A stretch of DNA of 64,000 nucleotides from Balneolaceae bacterium (GCA_020832285.1 JAFIFB010000045.1:1-64000), one strand, 5' to 3'; positions 8,289 through 18,034 are shown, numbered from the stretch's first letter. The notes: a model not told the origin generated them from the sequence alone. Translations and numbers: made by a program.

Positions 8289-8375
8289 AGAACCAGATTA
8301 ATTTTTAAATAATCGGAATGGCAAGAGGACGTTTTAAGTTTTTCCCTTTAATTATCAAACCTAACTAAAAGAGTC

Positions 8376-8783
8376 TTGGCAGTACCTTATTTTTTATTTC
8401 TCAAAGGCTCAACTCCGTCAGATTTCGAAACAGACCCGGATTTGAATACCCCTTTTGATCCATGCCCCGGAACTCCTAATTGTGTGATACATTCGGTGAA
8501 ATACAATGTTTCTTCCCAACAACTTTACCGGGCAGCAAATATGGCGGTTGAAACGATGTTTCCCCATAAAACTGTATGTGATTCACAATCCCTTCAAATA
8601 GATTCGGTATTTCGCATTCCGGTATTCGGATTTATGGATGATGTCACTATTTTATCAGAACCGGCCGGAGAAGACAAATCGGTTCTTCACATTAAAAGTG
8701 CAAGCCGCATTGGCCGGGGTGATTTTGGTGTAAACCGTCGGCGCGTGCGGCGTATCCTGAAACGGATTGATGACAACTATTAA
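8376..8783 (+). CDS. DUF1499-family protein
   Basis: A 135-residue protein carrying the DUF1499 hallmark CPGTPNCV near residue 30, followed by the family's beta-rich core (IDSVFRIPVFGFMDDV, HIKSASRIGRGDFGVNRRRV). DUF1499 has no established function; members are often small membrane-linked or periplasmic proteins. The only usable start is TTG at 8376, with a weak purine-rich upstream sequence and an in-frame stop at 8349. The usual N-terminal membrane segment is nearly absent, and the gene begins just after a repeat region, so its 5' end may have been replaced or shortened. Confidence 0.7.
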   Translation: MAVPYFLFLKGSTPSDFETDPDLNTPFDPCPGTPNCVIHSVKYNVSSQQLYRAANMAVETMFPHKTVCDSQSLQIDSVFRIPVFGFMDDVTILSEPAGEDKSVLHIKSASRIGRGDFGVNRRRVRRILKRIDDNY

Positions 8784-8798
8784 CTCTAACTTTATACC

Positions 8799-9185
8799 AT
8801 GCCTAAATTTTCAATCAACGTAGGGATACTCCTGATTATCCTTGGAATTTTTTCTTATATCCTCACCGGTGCTGCAAGCGCTACCGCTCTCATCCCCTCC
8901 TTCTTCGGGATTGTCTTTGTCGGCCTGGGCCTGCTTGCTAACAAGAAGGAGTCCATGAGAAAGCATGCCATGCATGCGGCTCTTCTGCTGGCCATTCTTG
9001 GCCTTGGAGGTTCATTCGGCGGGCTCATCGGCATGATTGGCGCCCTTACCGGAGGCGAAATGCCAGAACGGACCGGTGCAGCCATCGGTCAGGCAATCAT
9101 GGCAATACTCTGTATTCTGTTTTTGATTGCCGGTATTAAATCATTTATTGATGCACGAAAATCTTCGGACGAAACTCCCGTCTAA
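8799..9185 (+). CDS. Small four-helix membrane protein, hypothetical
   Basis: A 128-residue protein made almost wholly of hydrophobic segments at about residues 7-23, 28-46, 58-85 and 97-117, with a short charged tail ending KSSDETPV. No family recognised. It starts 15 bp after the DUF1499 gene, so the two are probably co-transcribed. Confidence 0.65.
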   Translation: MPKFSINVGILLIILGIFSYILTGAASATALIPSFFGIVFVGLGLLANKKESMRKHAMHAALLLAILGLGGSFGGLIGMIGALTGGEMPERTGAAIGQAIMAILCILFLIAGIKSFIDARKSSDETPV

Positions 9186-9224
9186 TACATTCAGGTTCTC
9201 AGAAAATAACAGCTCATTTTAAAA

Positions 9225-9246
9225 CCCCGTTTTTTTTAAGGCGGGG
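9225..9246. other. Weak GC hairpin in the 9186-9596 gap
   Basis: CCCCG (9225-9229) pairs with CGGGG (9242-9246) around a T-rich loop. It may act as a weak terminator for the 8376-9185 pair, but no T-tract follows on the plus strand. The rest of the 411-bp gap is AT-rich; I see no gene or clear promoter in it. Confidence 0.3.
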
Positions 9247-9596
9247 ATATCTTTCCAGTAAAAGTGGAACCCCACTCCTTTTCTGATGTGAGTCTATAAA
9301 CAGAAACAGGCTGGAATTTCTTTAATTCGACCTGACAGGCCCAAAGTTTTTGGTTTGAGAAAAATATAAACCCGGCTAAAAGTTCAACTATCAAGAAAAA
9401 TACCGCATCAGTTCAAACCTTTTAAAAGAAAATACATCTGATTGGCAAAGTCTGTCACAAAGATGGCATTCAATTTCTTCATTCATTTTTTGAATACCTG
9501 ACCATCATAAGGATGCCTGCTGATCCTATTTTTATTTGAGCTGTTGTAAATTTTTTATCGTAGTAAGGGCATATCTTCAACTTTTAATACGATAAA

Positions 9597-10145
9597 ATGA
9601 GAAAAATCAACACGCTGTTAATTGCAATTCTACTGGCCGGTTTCACATCCTGTTCAGATAGTTCAACAGGGTCAGACAGTTTAGGGTCAGGCAATGGTAT
9701 ATTTTCGGTTTCGGGAGCTATTGAGAAAAGCCATGAGGGAGAAGCTTTTTATGTTTCTGAGACCTCCGGCGATACTGTCACTTTTCAAATTTTCATAAGT
9801 GATGTTGTATTTTCAATCGATCCAAATGCAGAACCGGATGCGGTAACCTTTTCTGTAGAATTCAGGGCAGACTACTCAGAGGATTCGTTTTCTATCGAAG
9901 AAGGCACCTTTCAGATTGGTGAAAACACAACATTCAGGGGCAATTATGCCGACCTTAATGAAGAGGGATTTTTCGAAACTCTGGACAATCATGGCGGAGA
10001 ACTTACAATTACATCTTTTTCAAATGCACAATTAGATGCAGAATTTGAATTTACTGCAATTGATCAGCATGAGGGTGGCGTAGTAACAGTAAAAGGCGAA
10101 TTACGAGCTAACTGTATTGGCGGACAGTTTAATCCAAATTGTTGA
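9597..10145 (+). CDS. Hypothetical lipoprotein
   Basis: A 182-residue protein with a lipoprotein signal (MRKINTLLIAILLAG, lipobox FTSC, Cys19), a Ser/Gly/Asp-rich linker, and a beta-strand-rich body ending in Cys-containing ANCIGGQFNPNC. The two C-terminal cysteines could pair. Such short acidic lipoproteins are common on the surface of Bacteroidota-type cells. No domain recognised and no functional claim made. Confidence 0.65.
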   Translation: MRKINTLLIAILLAGFTSCSDSSTGSDSLGSGNGIFSVSGAIEKSHEGEAFYVSETSGDTVTFQIFISDVVFSIDPNAEPDAVTFSVEFRADYSEDSFSIEEGTFQIGENTTFRGNYADLNEEGFFETLDNHGGELTITSFSNAQLDAEFEFTAIDQHEGGVVTVKGELRANCIGGQFNPNC

Positions 10146-10186
10146 ACATCCTTTTACTTTGAATAAATAAACGCAAGTGTTGAGCT

Positions 10187-10894
10187 ATGATATTGATGAT
10201 TCTTGGCATACCGATCACTCTATTTGGTTTATTCATAGCTTTGATCAATCTCTCAAAGCGACAGCGAGCCAGCGGACGGAAGATAATCATACCTTCGGAG
10301 GCCGTTGAGGCGAAAGATGTATCGGTCGCAGGAATTGCCCGGCCTATTGATACACCGGGGAAATCTCCGGTGCTTGGTGATGAGGTACTATGGCTGCGCG
10401 CTTATAAAACTTACCAGGGGTTTTTCCGATCGGGCAGTGGAAATGCCTCGAACGTAAGGCGTATCGGTAAGGTCGATACCCGGTTTGCATTAACCGACGA
10501 ATCTCATCCCGACAAAAGAATCATAATCAACAGTAAGAAAATTTCGGAAATTTGGATTCTTACAGCCATGCGGCGTTATAACCTCGCCGGTGACCCCTTG
10601 AATAACACGAGCGCTGAAGAGAATACTCTGCAATCGATTATCAACTTTTTTAAATTTCAACTGCTCGAAAAAGAGGGAATGGAAGAACGTGCCATTCGCC
10701 CAGGTGATCGTATCTGGGCTCATGGCCGAATCAGGAAACGAAATGGTGAACTGACTCTGGGCGGTTTTTCTGCATGGCTTGATGACCTCGAGCCGAATGA
10801 CAGGGTTCGAAAAACAACCGAGTTCGCCAAATTTGGCGGTATTCTTTGCGCTGCCGGGGTACTTATGTTTTTTATCGGCTGGCTTATCTCCTGA
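10187..10894 (+). CDS. Two-helix membrane protein, hypothetical
   Basis: A 235-residue protein with a membrane segment at each end (about 2-20 and 210-233) and a soluble domain between. The middle part (GIARPIDTPGKSPVLGD, then RPGDRIWAHGRI) is loosely reminiscent of the GIDE/BAM-type domain of membrane-anchored E3-ligase-like proteins, which is a weak resemblance only. It follows the lipoprotein gene by 41 bp. Confidence 0.6.
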   Translation: MILMILGIPITLFGLFIALINLSKRQRASGRKIIIPSEAVEAKDVSVAGIARPIDTPGKSPVLGDEVLWLRAYKTYQGFFRSGSGNASNVRRIGKVDTRFALTDESHPDKRIIINSKKISEIWILTAMRRYNLAGDPLNNTSAEENTLQSIINFFKFQLLEKEGMEERAIRPGDRIWAHGRIRKRNGELTLGGFSAWLDDLEPNDRVRKTTEFAKFGGILCAAGVLMFFIGWLIS

Positions 10895-10956
10895 AAAGAT
10901 AACCTGCCACAGAATGATACATCCGGCTTTTTAGATGATCACTGTATCAACCATGC

Positions 10957-12840
10957 TCAGGCCTGATCATTTACAAAAATATCATTAATCAGACCGGCAT
11001 ATTTCTCTTCGATCACTCTTCTTTTCACCTTGAGTGTAGGAGTAAGCTCTCCTGTCTCCACGGTAAATTCATTAGCAATCAGTCTGAAATCACGGATTTT
11101 TTCATGTGATGCCAGTTCTTTGGAAAAGTTGCGGATCTCCTTACTATAAAGGTTTTGAACCGATGCATTTGAAATCAGTTCTTCATTATTTTGATATTTT
11201 ATATCGTTCTGTTTGGCATATTTTTCGAGAGATTCGAAGTCTGGAACAATCAGTGCGGCCATGAACGATTTTTTCTCACCAACCACTACAAGCTGATCAA
11301 TCCACTGACTGGTTTTAAAGAGATCTTCAATCGGGCCTGGATAAATATTTTTCCCGCCTGCATTCACAATCATGTGTTTAATGCGGTCGGTAATCTTAAG
11401 CCTACCGTTCACAAATTGCCCGACATCACCAGTGTGAAGCCAGCCTTCTTCGTCAATCATCTCCCTGGTGGCTTCTTCGTTTTTCCAGTAGCCCTTCATG
11501 GTATTGGGGCCGCGGTTTAATATTTCACCAGCTTCGCAGGTGATTTCAGTCGGGTAGTCCTCGCCACTAACCCGGGCGATTATTTTATTATCCGAAAGCC
11601 TCTGAATACCCACAGTAACTCCGTTTACGACCTTTCCGACCGTTCCCATCTCTTCATCACCGTAGCGGTTACACGTCATCACCGGAGAAGTTTCCGTGAG
11701 TCCATAGCCTTCCAGTATATTCAGTCCGGCCGACATAAAAAAGGTTCCGATTTCTGCCGGAAGAGCCGCACCTCCTGAGACAAAAAAGCGGATTCGCCCT
11801 CCGGTCCGGGCTTTCAGTTTATCAAAAACAAGTTTGTCTGCAACTGCTTTTTGGAGCGAAACCAGTCCGCGTTTTCCATTCCAGTATTTTTCACCTACAC
11901 CCAGTGCCCAGGAAAAAATGGCCTGTTGAATTGCACTACCTTCCTGAACATTTTTATTCACCATGTTATAGATTTTTTCGAACAGACGGGGAACACTTAC
12001 AACAATTGTAGGATGAGCCTCCGTCATATTTTTAGCAACCGTATCCACACTTTCAGCGTAAAAGATTTCTGCACCTCCGGCAATCATAGCATAATATCCG
12101 CCGGTTCGTTCAAATGAGTGGCACAACGGAAGAAATGAAAGGCAGCGGTCTTTTTCGTCGATGTAGATCGCATCGTGTGCTGCTTTTACATTACTCACAA
12201 TATTGCGATGAGTTAGCATGGCACCTTTGGGTTTTCCAGTGGTACCCGAGGTGTATATCAGAGTGGTTACATCTTCGGGCTGCACAGAGTTTATCCGTTT
12301 TTTTAAAGTTTCGTGGTGCCGGGTTTCTGCTTTTAGTCCCGTTGCGCAAACAGTATCAAACAATTTTACAAAATCTTCTTTCATGTGATCTTTCACTTTC
12401 GGTTCATCAAAGGCCACAACGGTTTTCAGACTGGGGCAATTTTCAAACACCTCCATCGCTTTTTTTAGCTGGATACCCGTGGAAACGAAAAAGATTTTTG
12501 CTTCGGAATCCTGTAAAATATATTCACACTGATTTGACGGCAGCGTACTGTAAAGCGCCACATTGATCGCCCCTGTAATCTGTATGGCGAGGTCAACCAC
12601 GGCCCACTCATAACGGTTTTCACTGAGGATCGCCACCCGGTCTCCCTTCTCTACACCCTGGTCAATCAGGTAACTCGCCACGGCCGTTACATCTTCACGA
12701 ACAGTATCCCACGTAACCGGTTTATATTCTGACTTTGGAGAAGGTTTATATGCGAAAGCTGTTTTGTCAGAATTTTCGTATTTTTTTATAAGATTTTGGT
12801 ATAAGTCGGTAAGTGTTTCGAAAGCTACAAGTGCAGGCAT
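10957..12840 (-). CDS. Long-chain fatty acid--CoA ligase (AMP-forming)
   Basis: A 627-residue ANL-superfamily enzyme that activates fatty acids with ATP and CoA. The P-loop-like A3 motif YTSGTTGKPKGAMLTH, the A5 motif EGYGLTETSP, the A7 motif WLHTGDVG and the A8 region GRLKITDRIKHMIVNAGGKNIYPGPIE are all present. Length and the C-terminal extension match the long-chain acyl-CoA synthetase (FadD15/FAA-like) group rather than acetyl-CoA synthetases. No membrane segment is evident. It is divergent from the Fur-family gene (145-bp gap) and not in an obvious beta-oxidation operon. Confidence 0.9.
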   Translation of the reverse strand: MPALVAFETLTDLYQNLIKKYENSDKTAFAYKPSPKSEYKPVTWDTVREDVTAVASYLIDQGVEKGDRVAILSENRYEWAVVDLAIQITGAINVALYSTLPSNQCEYILQDSEAKIFFVSTGIQLKKAMEVFENCPSLKTVVAFDEPKVKDHMKEDFVKLFDTVCATGLKAETRHHETLKKRINSVQPEDVTTLIYTSGTTGKPKGAMLTHRNIVSNVKAAHDAIYIDEKDRCLSFLPLCHSFERTGGYYAMIAGGAEIFYAESVDTVAKNMTEAHPTIVVSVPRLFEKIYNMVNKNVQEGSAIQQAIFSWALGVGEKYWNGKRGLVSLQKAVADKLVFDKLKARTGGRIRFFVSGGAALPAEIGTFFMSAGLNILEGYGLTETSPVMTCNRYGDEEMGTVGKVVNGVTVGIQRLSDNKIIARVSGEDYPTEITCEAGEILNRGPNTMKGYWKNEEATREMIDEEGWLHTGDVGQFVNGRLKITDRIKHMIVNAGGKNIYPGPIEDLFKTSQWIDQLVVVGEKKSFMAALIVPDFESLEKYAKQNDIKYQNNEELISNASVQNLYSKEIRNFSKELASHEKIRDFRLIANEFTVETGELTPTLKVKRRVIEEKYAGLINDIFVNDQA

Positions 12841-12985
12841 ATATAAAGAATGTTATTTGATGATTGGCTGACAATTAATATATCAGACTGATTTCATTAT
12901 AGATAAAAAAGTTTATATAAAAGAAGTAAACAACAATACCGTTCTTCTTTTAACAATTTTCTCATACTTACAGAAATAGAATGTT

Positions 12986-13489
12986 ATGGCACATCAGGCT
13001 CAGGAAGAAACCATTCATTTGGTAAAAGAAATTTTCAGAACGTATTTAAAAGAAAAAAACCAGCGTCAGACCCCCGAGCGTTTCATGGTACTGGAAGAAA
13101 TTTATCGCTCAGACGGACATTTTGATGCTGATGACATTTTCTTCAACATGAAAAAGTCGGGCACCCGTGTTTCGCGGGCCACGGTATATAACACGCTCGA
13201 TCTGCTGATTGAGTGCGGCCTGGTACAACGCCAGCAATTTGGTAAAAACCAATATTACTATGAACGTTCCTACGCCTACCAACAACATGATCACATGATC
13301 TGTAAAGAGTGTGGTGTTGTAATTGAGTTTTGTGATCCGAGGATTCTGGAAATTCAGAATATGATGGAAAAACTTTACAACTTTAAAGTAGACGGACACT
13401 CCCTGCATCTGTTCGGTACCTGCAAAGACGAAGAGGCCTGCCGGGTAAGAAAAGAGAGTGGTGATAAAATCAAATCCATCAAGGCCTGA
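12986..13489 (+). CDS. Fur-family transcriptional regulator
   Basis: A 167-residue winged-helix metal-dependent regulator. The DNA-binding part spans residues about 10-85, with the recognition segment GTRVSRATVYNTLDLL. The dimerisation part holds the HDHMICKECG motif (C106, C109), a second Cys pair C146/C152 for a structural zinc, and HSLHLFGTC. Fur proteins control iron, zinc or peroxide genes; which of these applies cannot be told from sequence alone. The gene is monocistronic. I saw no convincing Fur-box palindrome in the 145-bp upstream gap. Confidence 0.9.
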   Translation: MAHQAQEETIHLVKEIFRTYLKEKNQRQTPERFMVLEEIYRSDGHFDADDIFFNMKKSGTRVSRATVYNTLDLLIECGLVQRQQFGKNQYYYERSYAYQQHDHMICKECGVVIEFCDPRILEIQNMMEKLYNFKVDGHSLHLFGTCKDEEACRVRKESGDKIKSIKA

Positions 13490-13560
13490 TCTCATAACCT
13501 CTTTTTTTGTCCCAGAAACTTAAGCTGTATTGACAGGTTGTTTTCGATAAAATGTAACGA

Positions 13561-14445
13561 TCATGAGTAAACTTTTGTATCGCGAATAAATCGTTTTGCT
13601 GCCCACCGGCTGCCCCACCATCCCATAAAAATCGAAAGGAGAAGGGTTCCACCAATCAAATAGTACCACTCGCCAAATGGCCAGGAGAGAATACCAACCT
13701 GCGGCACGAAATAGGGAATTAACCATTCAAAAAGAGTATATATCACGGCTGCAGCAAATAAACCTGCAATCATGCCCTGTAAAACTCCTTCAACCAGGAA
13801 CGGCCTGCGGATGAAAGAATTGGTTGCCCCTACCAGCTTCATCGCCCTGATGAGGTCACGTTTGGCATAAATGGTGAGACGGATGGTGTTAAAAACAAGT
13901 ATCATCGCCACAAACAATATAAAAAATCCGATGGCCGCCCCAGCTATCAGCAACATTTCGGTTCGTCTTTCGATGGTTTCAAGCAGAGCCAGGTTAAAGC
14001 GTACTTCATTCACACCTTCATAGGTGCGGATTTCCTGCACAAGTGAATCAATCTGAGCCACGCTGTATTCATCAGAAACAACAACACGGAACGAGGCCGG
14101 TAAAAAATCGAGCTGGGCAATCGTTTCACTTCCCATTCCAAATTCTTGCTGAAAAACCTGAGACGCACTGTCTTTGGATATATATGTAAGCCCGGCAACT
14201 TCCGGTTTTTGTGCAAGTATTGTTTCCATCTCAAGGGTTTCATCTGCATCCAATTCATCCAGAAAAACCTCCACCTCTACCTGCTGGCGGATCACCTGGG
14301 CAATTTCGTAGGCATTATAACCGATCCGAAAAAGCACGGCTATCAAAAGCACCGCAATAAAAAGTGAAAACATGGATGTAAACGCTGCAAGTTTCGCCCT
14401 GCCAAGACCGGCAAACCCTTCTTTTAAAATATATCCTGCACTCAT
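13561..14445 (-). CDS. ftsX: Cell-division permease-like protein FtsX
   Basis: A 294-residue ABC3-type permease. FtsX partners the ATPase FtsE and, at the divisome, controls peptidoglycan hydrolases. Topology matches: one N-terminal membrane helix (about 20-42), a periplasmic domain (about 45-165), then three helices (about 168-190, 215-240, 255-277). The conserved LIRAMKLVGATNSFIRRPFLVEG loop sits after the second helix. It is the last gene of the run cinA / receptor-like gene / ftsX, starting 9 bp after the receptor-like stop. ftsE is not in the window. Confidence 0.88.
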   Translation of the reverse strand: MSAGYILKEGFAGLGRAKLAAFTSMFSLFIAVLLIAVLFRIGYNAYEIAQVIRQQVEVEVFLDELDADETLEMETILAQKPEVAGLTYISKDSASQVFQQEFGMGSETIAQLDFLPASFRVVVSDEYSVAQIDSLVQEIRTYEGVNEVRFNLALLETIERRTEMLLIAGAAIGFFILFVAMILVFNTIRLTIYAKRDLIRAMKLVGATNSFIRRPFLVEGVLQGMIAGLFAAAVIYTLFEWLIPYFVPQVGILSWPFGEWYYLIGGTLLLSIFMGWWGSRWAAKRFIRDTKVYS

Positions 14446-14454
14446 GAGTGTTTT

Positions 14455-16500
14455 TTAATTGGTAAATAAAACTCGTATTCCGAACCTGAACCGTCTTGCG
14501 GGCATGGGGTATCCTGTAGTTTCAAAGTAGCCGAGCTGGTTCACTCCGTCAAGTACGTTTTCCCACTTCAGAAGTATCATAAACCATCTCACTCGAGCCG
14601 AAACATCCACATCAAGCCTGTGATATGAAGGATTTATCAGCTCATTTGTTCCATGCTGCCAGCGATTCAGCGGAGTGATGAATTGTGCTCCCCGAAAGGC
14701 ATTTGGAGAAAATACGCCGGATACTCCGGCTTTTACAAATGTTGCCTGATCGAAAAGGTAATTTTTCCAGTAGAGCTGCCCTTTCAGCCATAAGCGGTCG
14801 CCCGATGTATTCAACAACTGATTGACAGGATGTAAACTTGTTGAACTATAATTTTTATATGTACCTGATAATTCACCTTCAAATATCCGGGAATCAAGAG
14901 CAAGCCAGGCTGTGCCGCTGGTTGATGAATATGGATCGATGGTAACAAAATTCCCCTCTTCATCTATAAAAGCAGCATTTTCGGTGTCCCGCAGATCCCC
15001 TCTCAGGCCAAAGATAAGATAATCGGTAAGTGTCAGTTCAGCTTCAGCCCCAATCAATACAGATTCTTCATTTTCAAGCCCGGGGTTCCCTGCATACTGA
15101 TTCGATTGCCAGTATAATGCCTGGATATCCGGTGCCCTGGAAAGCAGGCCTCCAAAAATCGACAGGCTTGTGCCTTGAAGCGGATTTAATACAAATCGCC
15201 CGGACAGTTCGGTAGATAGACGGCCGTCGTTCCATGCGGCAATGTTAGCATTTGCATCGATCCGCCCAATCTCACCAAACCGCTGCGATCCGTTCAGGTC
15301 AAAAGATCCACCCGCCCAGCTTGTCTCACTGAGGTTCACTTTTTCGCGTTCATTCAGAAAAAAGAGCCGCCCCGTACCTGAAAACATTGCAGGGCCGGCT
15401 TCAAGGTTTTGCCTGGCAAACAATTCGATTTTTCTGAAATCGGTGGCAGCAGTGTCGGCCGTGGATGTAAGTGACCATGCATCGGTCTGATAGTGCAGGC
15501 CTGTTTTAAAAGAGACATCTCTTGTTGTATCCCGGCGATGGTGCGCCTGCAGATAAAAATCTGCTGAGGACTGTTTGGAACTTGCATTGGATTGAACCGG
15601 TGTTTCAACGAAACGGTTAAATGAGAAGAAAAGCGGATCGGTCATGTTATACCCAAAAGACTCTTCTCGGTCGAGTGAATTATTGATGTAGCCGGCTCTT
15701 AGCAGCCAGTTGTGGTTTAATTGATGATACACCCTGCCAAATACCTGACTCCCCTCCACATTCTGGCGCTGGAAGCCTCCGCCGTCCCTCCTGTCCCAGA
15801 ATGAAAGTTCCAGGTTTGTGGTTTTCAGAAAGTTTTGCGTGAATGAAAACTCAAGGCTCCGGTGATTGAACGAGCTCTCATCAAAGTTCAAATAGGTTCT
15901 TGGCTGAATGATATAGTGATCCCTCAGTCTTGTTTGAGCCCGGTATGCCGCCCCATAGTCTGCTTCGTTAAATTCAGAAATTTTATGTACAGCAAGCCGG
16001 TTCCAATTTACACCACCTGTAAGCGGATCGTTCAGTTTCATCCCCTCCATTTCAAGGTTTTGGTGCCTCGATTCATAAGCGTGCAGCTCCAGGCCATCCA
16101 TCCTTCCCACTGTCCCCATCCGGTAGGTAATGGCACCCCTTTCCTGATGAAAACGGTCGAACAGATTCAGAAGACTGACCCATCGCATGGTACTGTCTGT
16201 CTCGGCCAAGTCAAACCCATCGGGGCTGCTATATGTCCATACATGCACGGTATCTGATAATTCTTCTTCCGGCTCCTCCGTTAAATCGGGATCTGGCTGC
16301 ATTCCCTCAGGAATAGTGTCGTTCTGGGCTTCATCAAGCAAAGGCTCAATCAGTTGCAATTCGGGAATGGTGTCCTGGTCAGCCGGTTCCGGGATTGTAT
16401 CGCGTACTATCGGAACAGGTGTATTATCCTGAAACATGGGCAGAGATTTGCCTTTCAGCGGAAATAGAATCGCCAGCCATATCAGTAACAATACTCTCAA
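14455..16500 (-). CDS. TonB-dependent-receptor-like outer-membrane protein
   Basis: A 681-residue protein with a signal peptide (about 1-19), a proline/acid-rich linker holding repeats of DTIPE (about residues 25-90), a reduced plug-like region (GRMDGLELHAY ... MEGMKLNDPLTGGVNWNRL), and a long beta-barrel of alternating aromatic strands ending FRFGIRVLF. The plug resembles that of TonB receptors but is short and lacks a recognisable TonB box, so a porin-like or TonB-independent role is possible. The start is TTG (16500-16498), which overlaps the TGA stop of cinA as TTGA, suggesting translational coupling. Substrate unknown. Confidence 0.7.
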   Translation of the reverse strand: MRVLLLIWLAILFPLKGKSLPMFQDNTPVPIVRDTIPEPADQDTIPELQLIEPLLDEAQNDTIPEGMQPDPDLTEEPEEELSDTVHVWTYSSPDGFDLAETDSTMRWVSLLNLFDRFHQERGAITYRMGTVGRMDGLELHAYESRHQNLEMEGMKLNDPLTGGVNWNRLAVHKISEFNEADYGAAYRAQTRLRDHYIIQPRTYLNFDESSFNHRSLEFSFTQNFLKTTNLELSFWDRRDGGGFQRQNVEGSQVFGRVYHQLNHNWLLRAGYINNSLDREESFGYNMTDPLFFSFNRFVETPVQSNASSKQSSADFYLQAHHRRDTTRDVSFKTGLHYQTDAWSLTSTADTAATDFRKIELFARQNLEAGPAMFSGTGRLFFLNEREKVNLSETSWAGGSFDLNGSQRFGEIGRIDANANIAAWNDGRLSTELSGRFVLNPLQGTSLSIFGGLLSRAPDIQALYWQSNQYAGNPGLENEESVLIGAEAELTLTDYLIFGLRGDLRDTENAAFIDEEGNFVTIDPYSSTSGTAWLALDSRIFEGELSGTYKNYSSTSLHPVNQLLNTSGDRLWLKGQLYWKNYLFDQATFVKAGVSGVFSPNAFRGAQFITPLNRWQHGTNELINPSYHRLDVDVSARVRWFMILLKWENVLDGVNQLGYFETTGYPMPARRFRFGIRVLFTN

Positions 16501-17783
16501 GGAAATTGGGGTTTAAGATTATAGGGATAACTGCCAATACCCAGAAGCTGCCTGCGAAGACATTCCAGCACAACAGCTACAGTCCGTTCTTTGTTAATAA
16601 GCCTGTCGTTTGTAAAGATTGATTTCAGGGCAAAGTGTTCACCTTCAATCCAGAAGCCCATCCAGACCAGTCCCACCGGTTTTTCTTGCGTGCCGCCGTC
16701 CGGGCCAGCAATACCTGTGGTAGAAACGCCAATATCTGCCCCGCATTTTACGGCTACCCCTTTTGCCATTTGAAGGGCCGTATTTTTGCTCACCGCACCA
16801 TCGGTTTTGATTATTTCATGATCAACACCTAAAAGCCCTGTTTTTATATCATTGGAATAGGCGATGATTCCTCCTTTCATATACTGGCTGCATCCGGGAA
16901 TATTGGTAATTACGTTTCCCAATAAGCCACCTGTACAGCTTTCCGCCACAGCAATACTCAGCTTTCTCTCTTTCAAAATATCACCAACTACCCCGGCCAG
17001 ATTCAGGCCCTTTCCTTTCCCGTATATCTCATTGCCAGCTTTTTTGTTGAGCAGTTTTCTCAATTTTACAATTTTTTGTTCGGCACGGGCTGATGTTTTT
17101 CCGCTGGCACTTACCCGTATGGTAACTCCCTCAGGGCTTGGAAGATAAGCAATTCCCACACCATTGCTCACATACTCATCCAGGTTGCCGATCCTTTCGG
17201 CAAGCAAACTTTCCGGAATGCCGGCAGTCCGGTAATATTCGGTAAGCCAAACCTCATTCTCAGGAAAAACCGATTTCAGTTTTGGTTTGATGCGATGCTC
17301 CGCAAGAAATTTCATTTCATGGGGAACACCCGGCAGAACTGCCAGATAGTGCCCGTTTTTTTCGAACCACATCCCCGGTGCTGTTCCCTGGTTATTGAAC
17401 ATCACTTCACAATTCTCCGGAACCATCGCCTGCTCAATGTTCGACGGAGAAAGCGAATATCCGCGTTTGGAAAAAATTTGTTTGATGTGATTCAGAACCT
17501 CATCGTTTTCGATCAGTTCTGCATCAAACAGGTCCGCAACTACTTTTTTGGTAATATCATCATGGGTAGGTCCGAGGCCTCCGGTAGTAATAGTTAGAGC
17601 GGCTCGTTTCATCGACCGGTTCAGATTTTCTATAATAAGGCTGTAATCATCGGGAAGGGTGATAACCTGTTCCACATAAAAACCGGATTCCGTAAGTACA
17701 GTTCCAAGCCACGAGGCATTGGTGTTTACCGTATCACCAATCAGCAGTTCGTTCCCGATAGAGATAATGTGTGCTTTTCTCAT
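16497..17783 (-). CDS. cinA: CinA-like protein (molybdopterin-binding / NMN amidohydrolase domains)
   Basis: A 428-residue two-domain protein. The N-terminal MoCF-biosynthesis-like domain (about 1-170) shows ISIGNELLIGDTVNTNA, TTGGLGPTHDD and PGVPHEMKF; in this family it has ADP-ribose pyrophosphatase activity. The C-terminal CinA domain (about 265-420) shows AVAESCTGGLLG and VSTTGIAGPDGG; it is the nicotinamide-nucleotide amidase. Together they salvage pyridine nucleotides. The frame opens at 17813, but the ATG at 17783 (MRKAHIISIG) aligns with family starts. It heads the minus-strand run with the receptor-like gene and ftsX. Confidence 0.9.
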   Translation of the reverse strand: MRKAHIISIGNELLIGDTVNTNASWLGTVLTESGFYVEQVITLPDDYSLIIENLNRSMKRAALTITTGGLGPTHDDITKKVVADLFDAELIENDEVLNHIKQIFSKRGYSLSPSNIEQAMVPENCEVMFNNQGTAPGMWFEKNGHYLAVLPGVPHEMKFLAEHRIKPKLKSVFPENEVWLTEYYRTAGIPESLLAERIGNLDEYVSNGVGIAYLPSPEGVTIRVSASGKTSARAEQKIVKLRKLLNKKAGNEIYGKGKGLNLAGVVGDILKERKLSIAVAESCTGGLLGNVITNIPGCSQYMKGGIIAYSNDIKTGLLGVDHEIIKTDGAVSKNTALQMAKGVAVKCGADIGVSTTGIAGPDGGTQEKPVGLVWMGFWIEGEHFALKSIFTNDRLINKERTVAVVLECLRRQLLGIGSYPYNLKPQFP

Positions 17784-18034
17784 AAGCATGGAAAATAGGA
17801 CTTTGCCGAACATTCATAAAATATAGAATACCGAAAAAGTAAATCCGTCTGAAAGATGATTTGAATTCCAGCCTTATCTTCGGGATATTTCGCGGGCATA
17901 TTTTAATTAGAGTATTGGTTTAAGATCAAATATCAGCCATGGATAACAAACTTTATTTGTATACCAAATTTAAAGGATTGAAAAATCCCGGAATCCATCC
18001 AACAATTAATTACTGATAGCCTTACCTTATTCGT

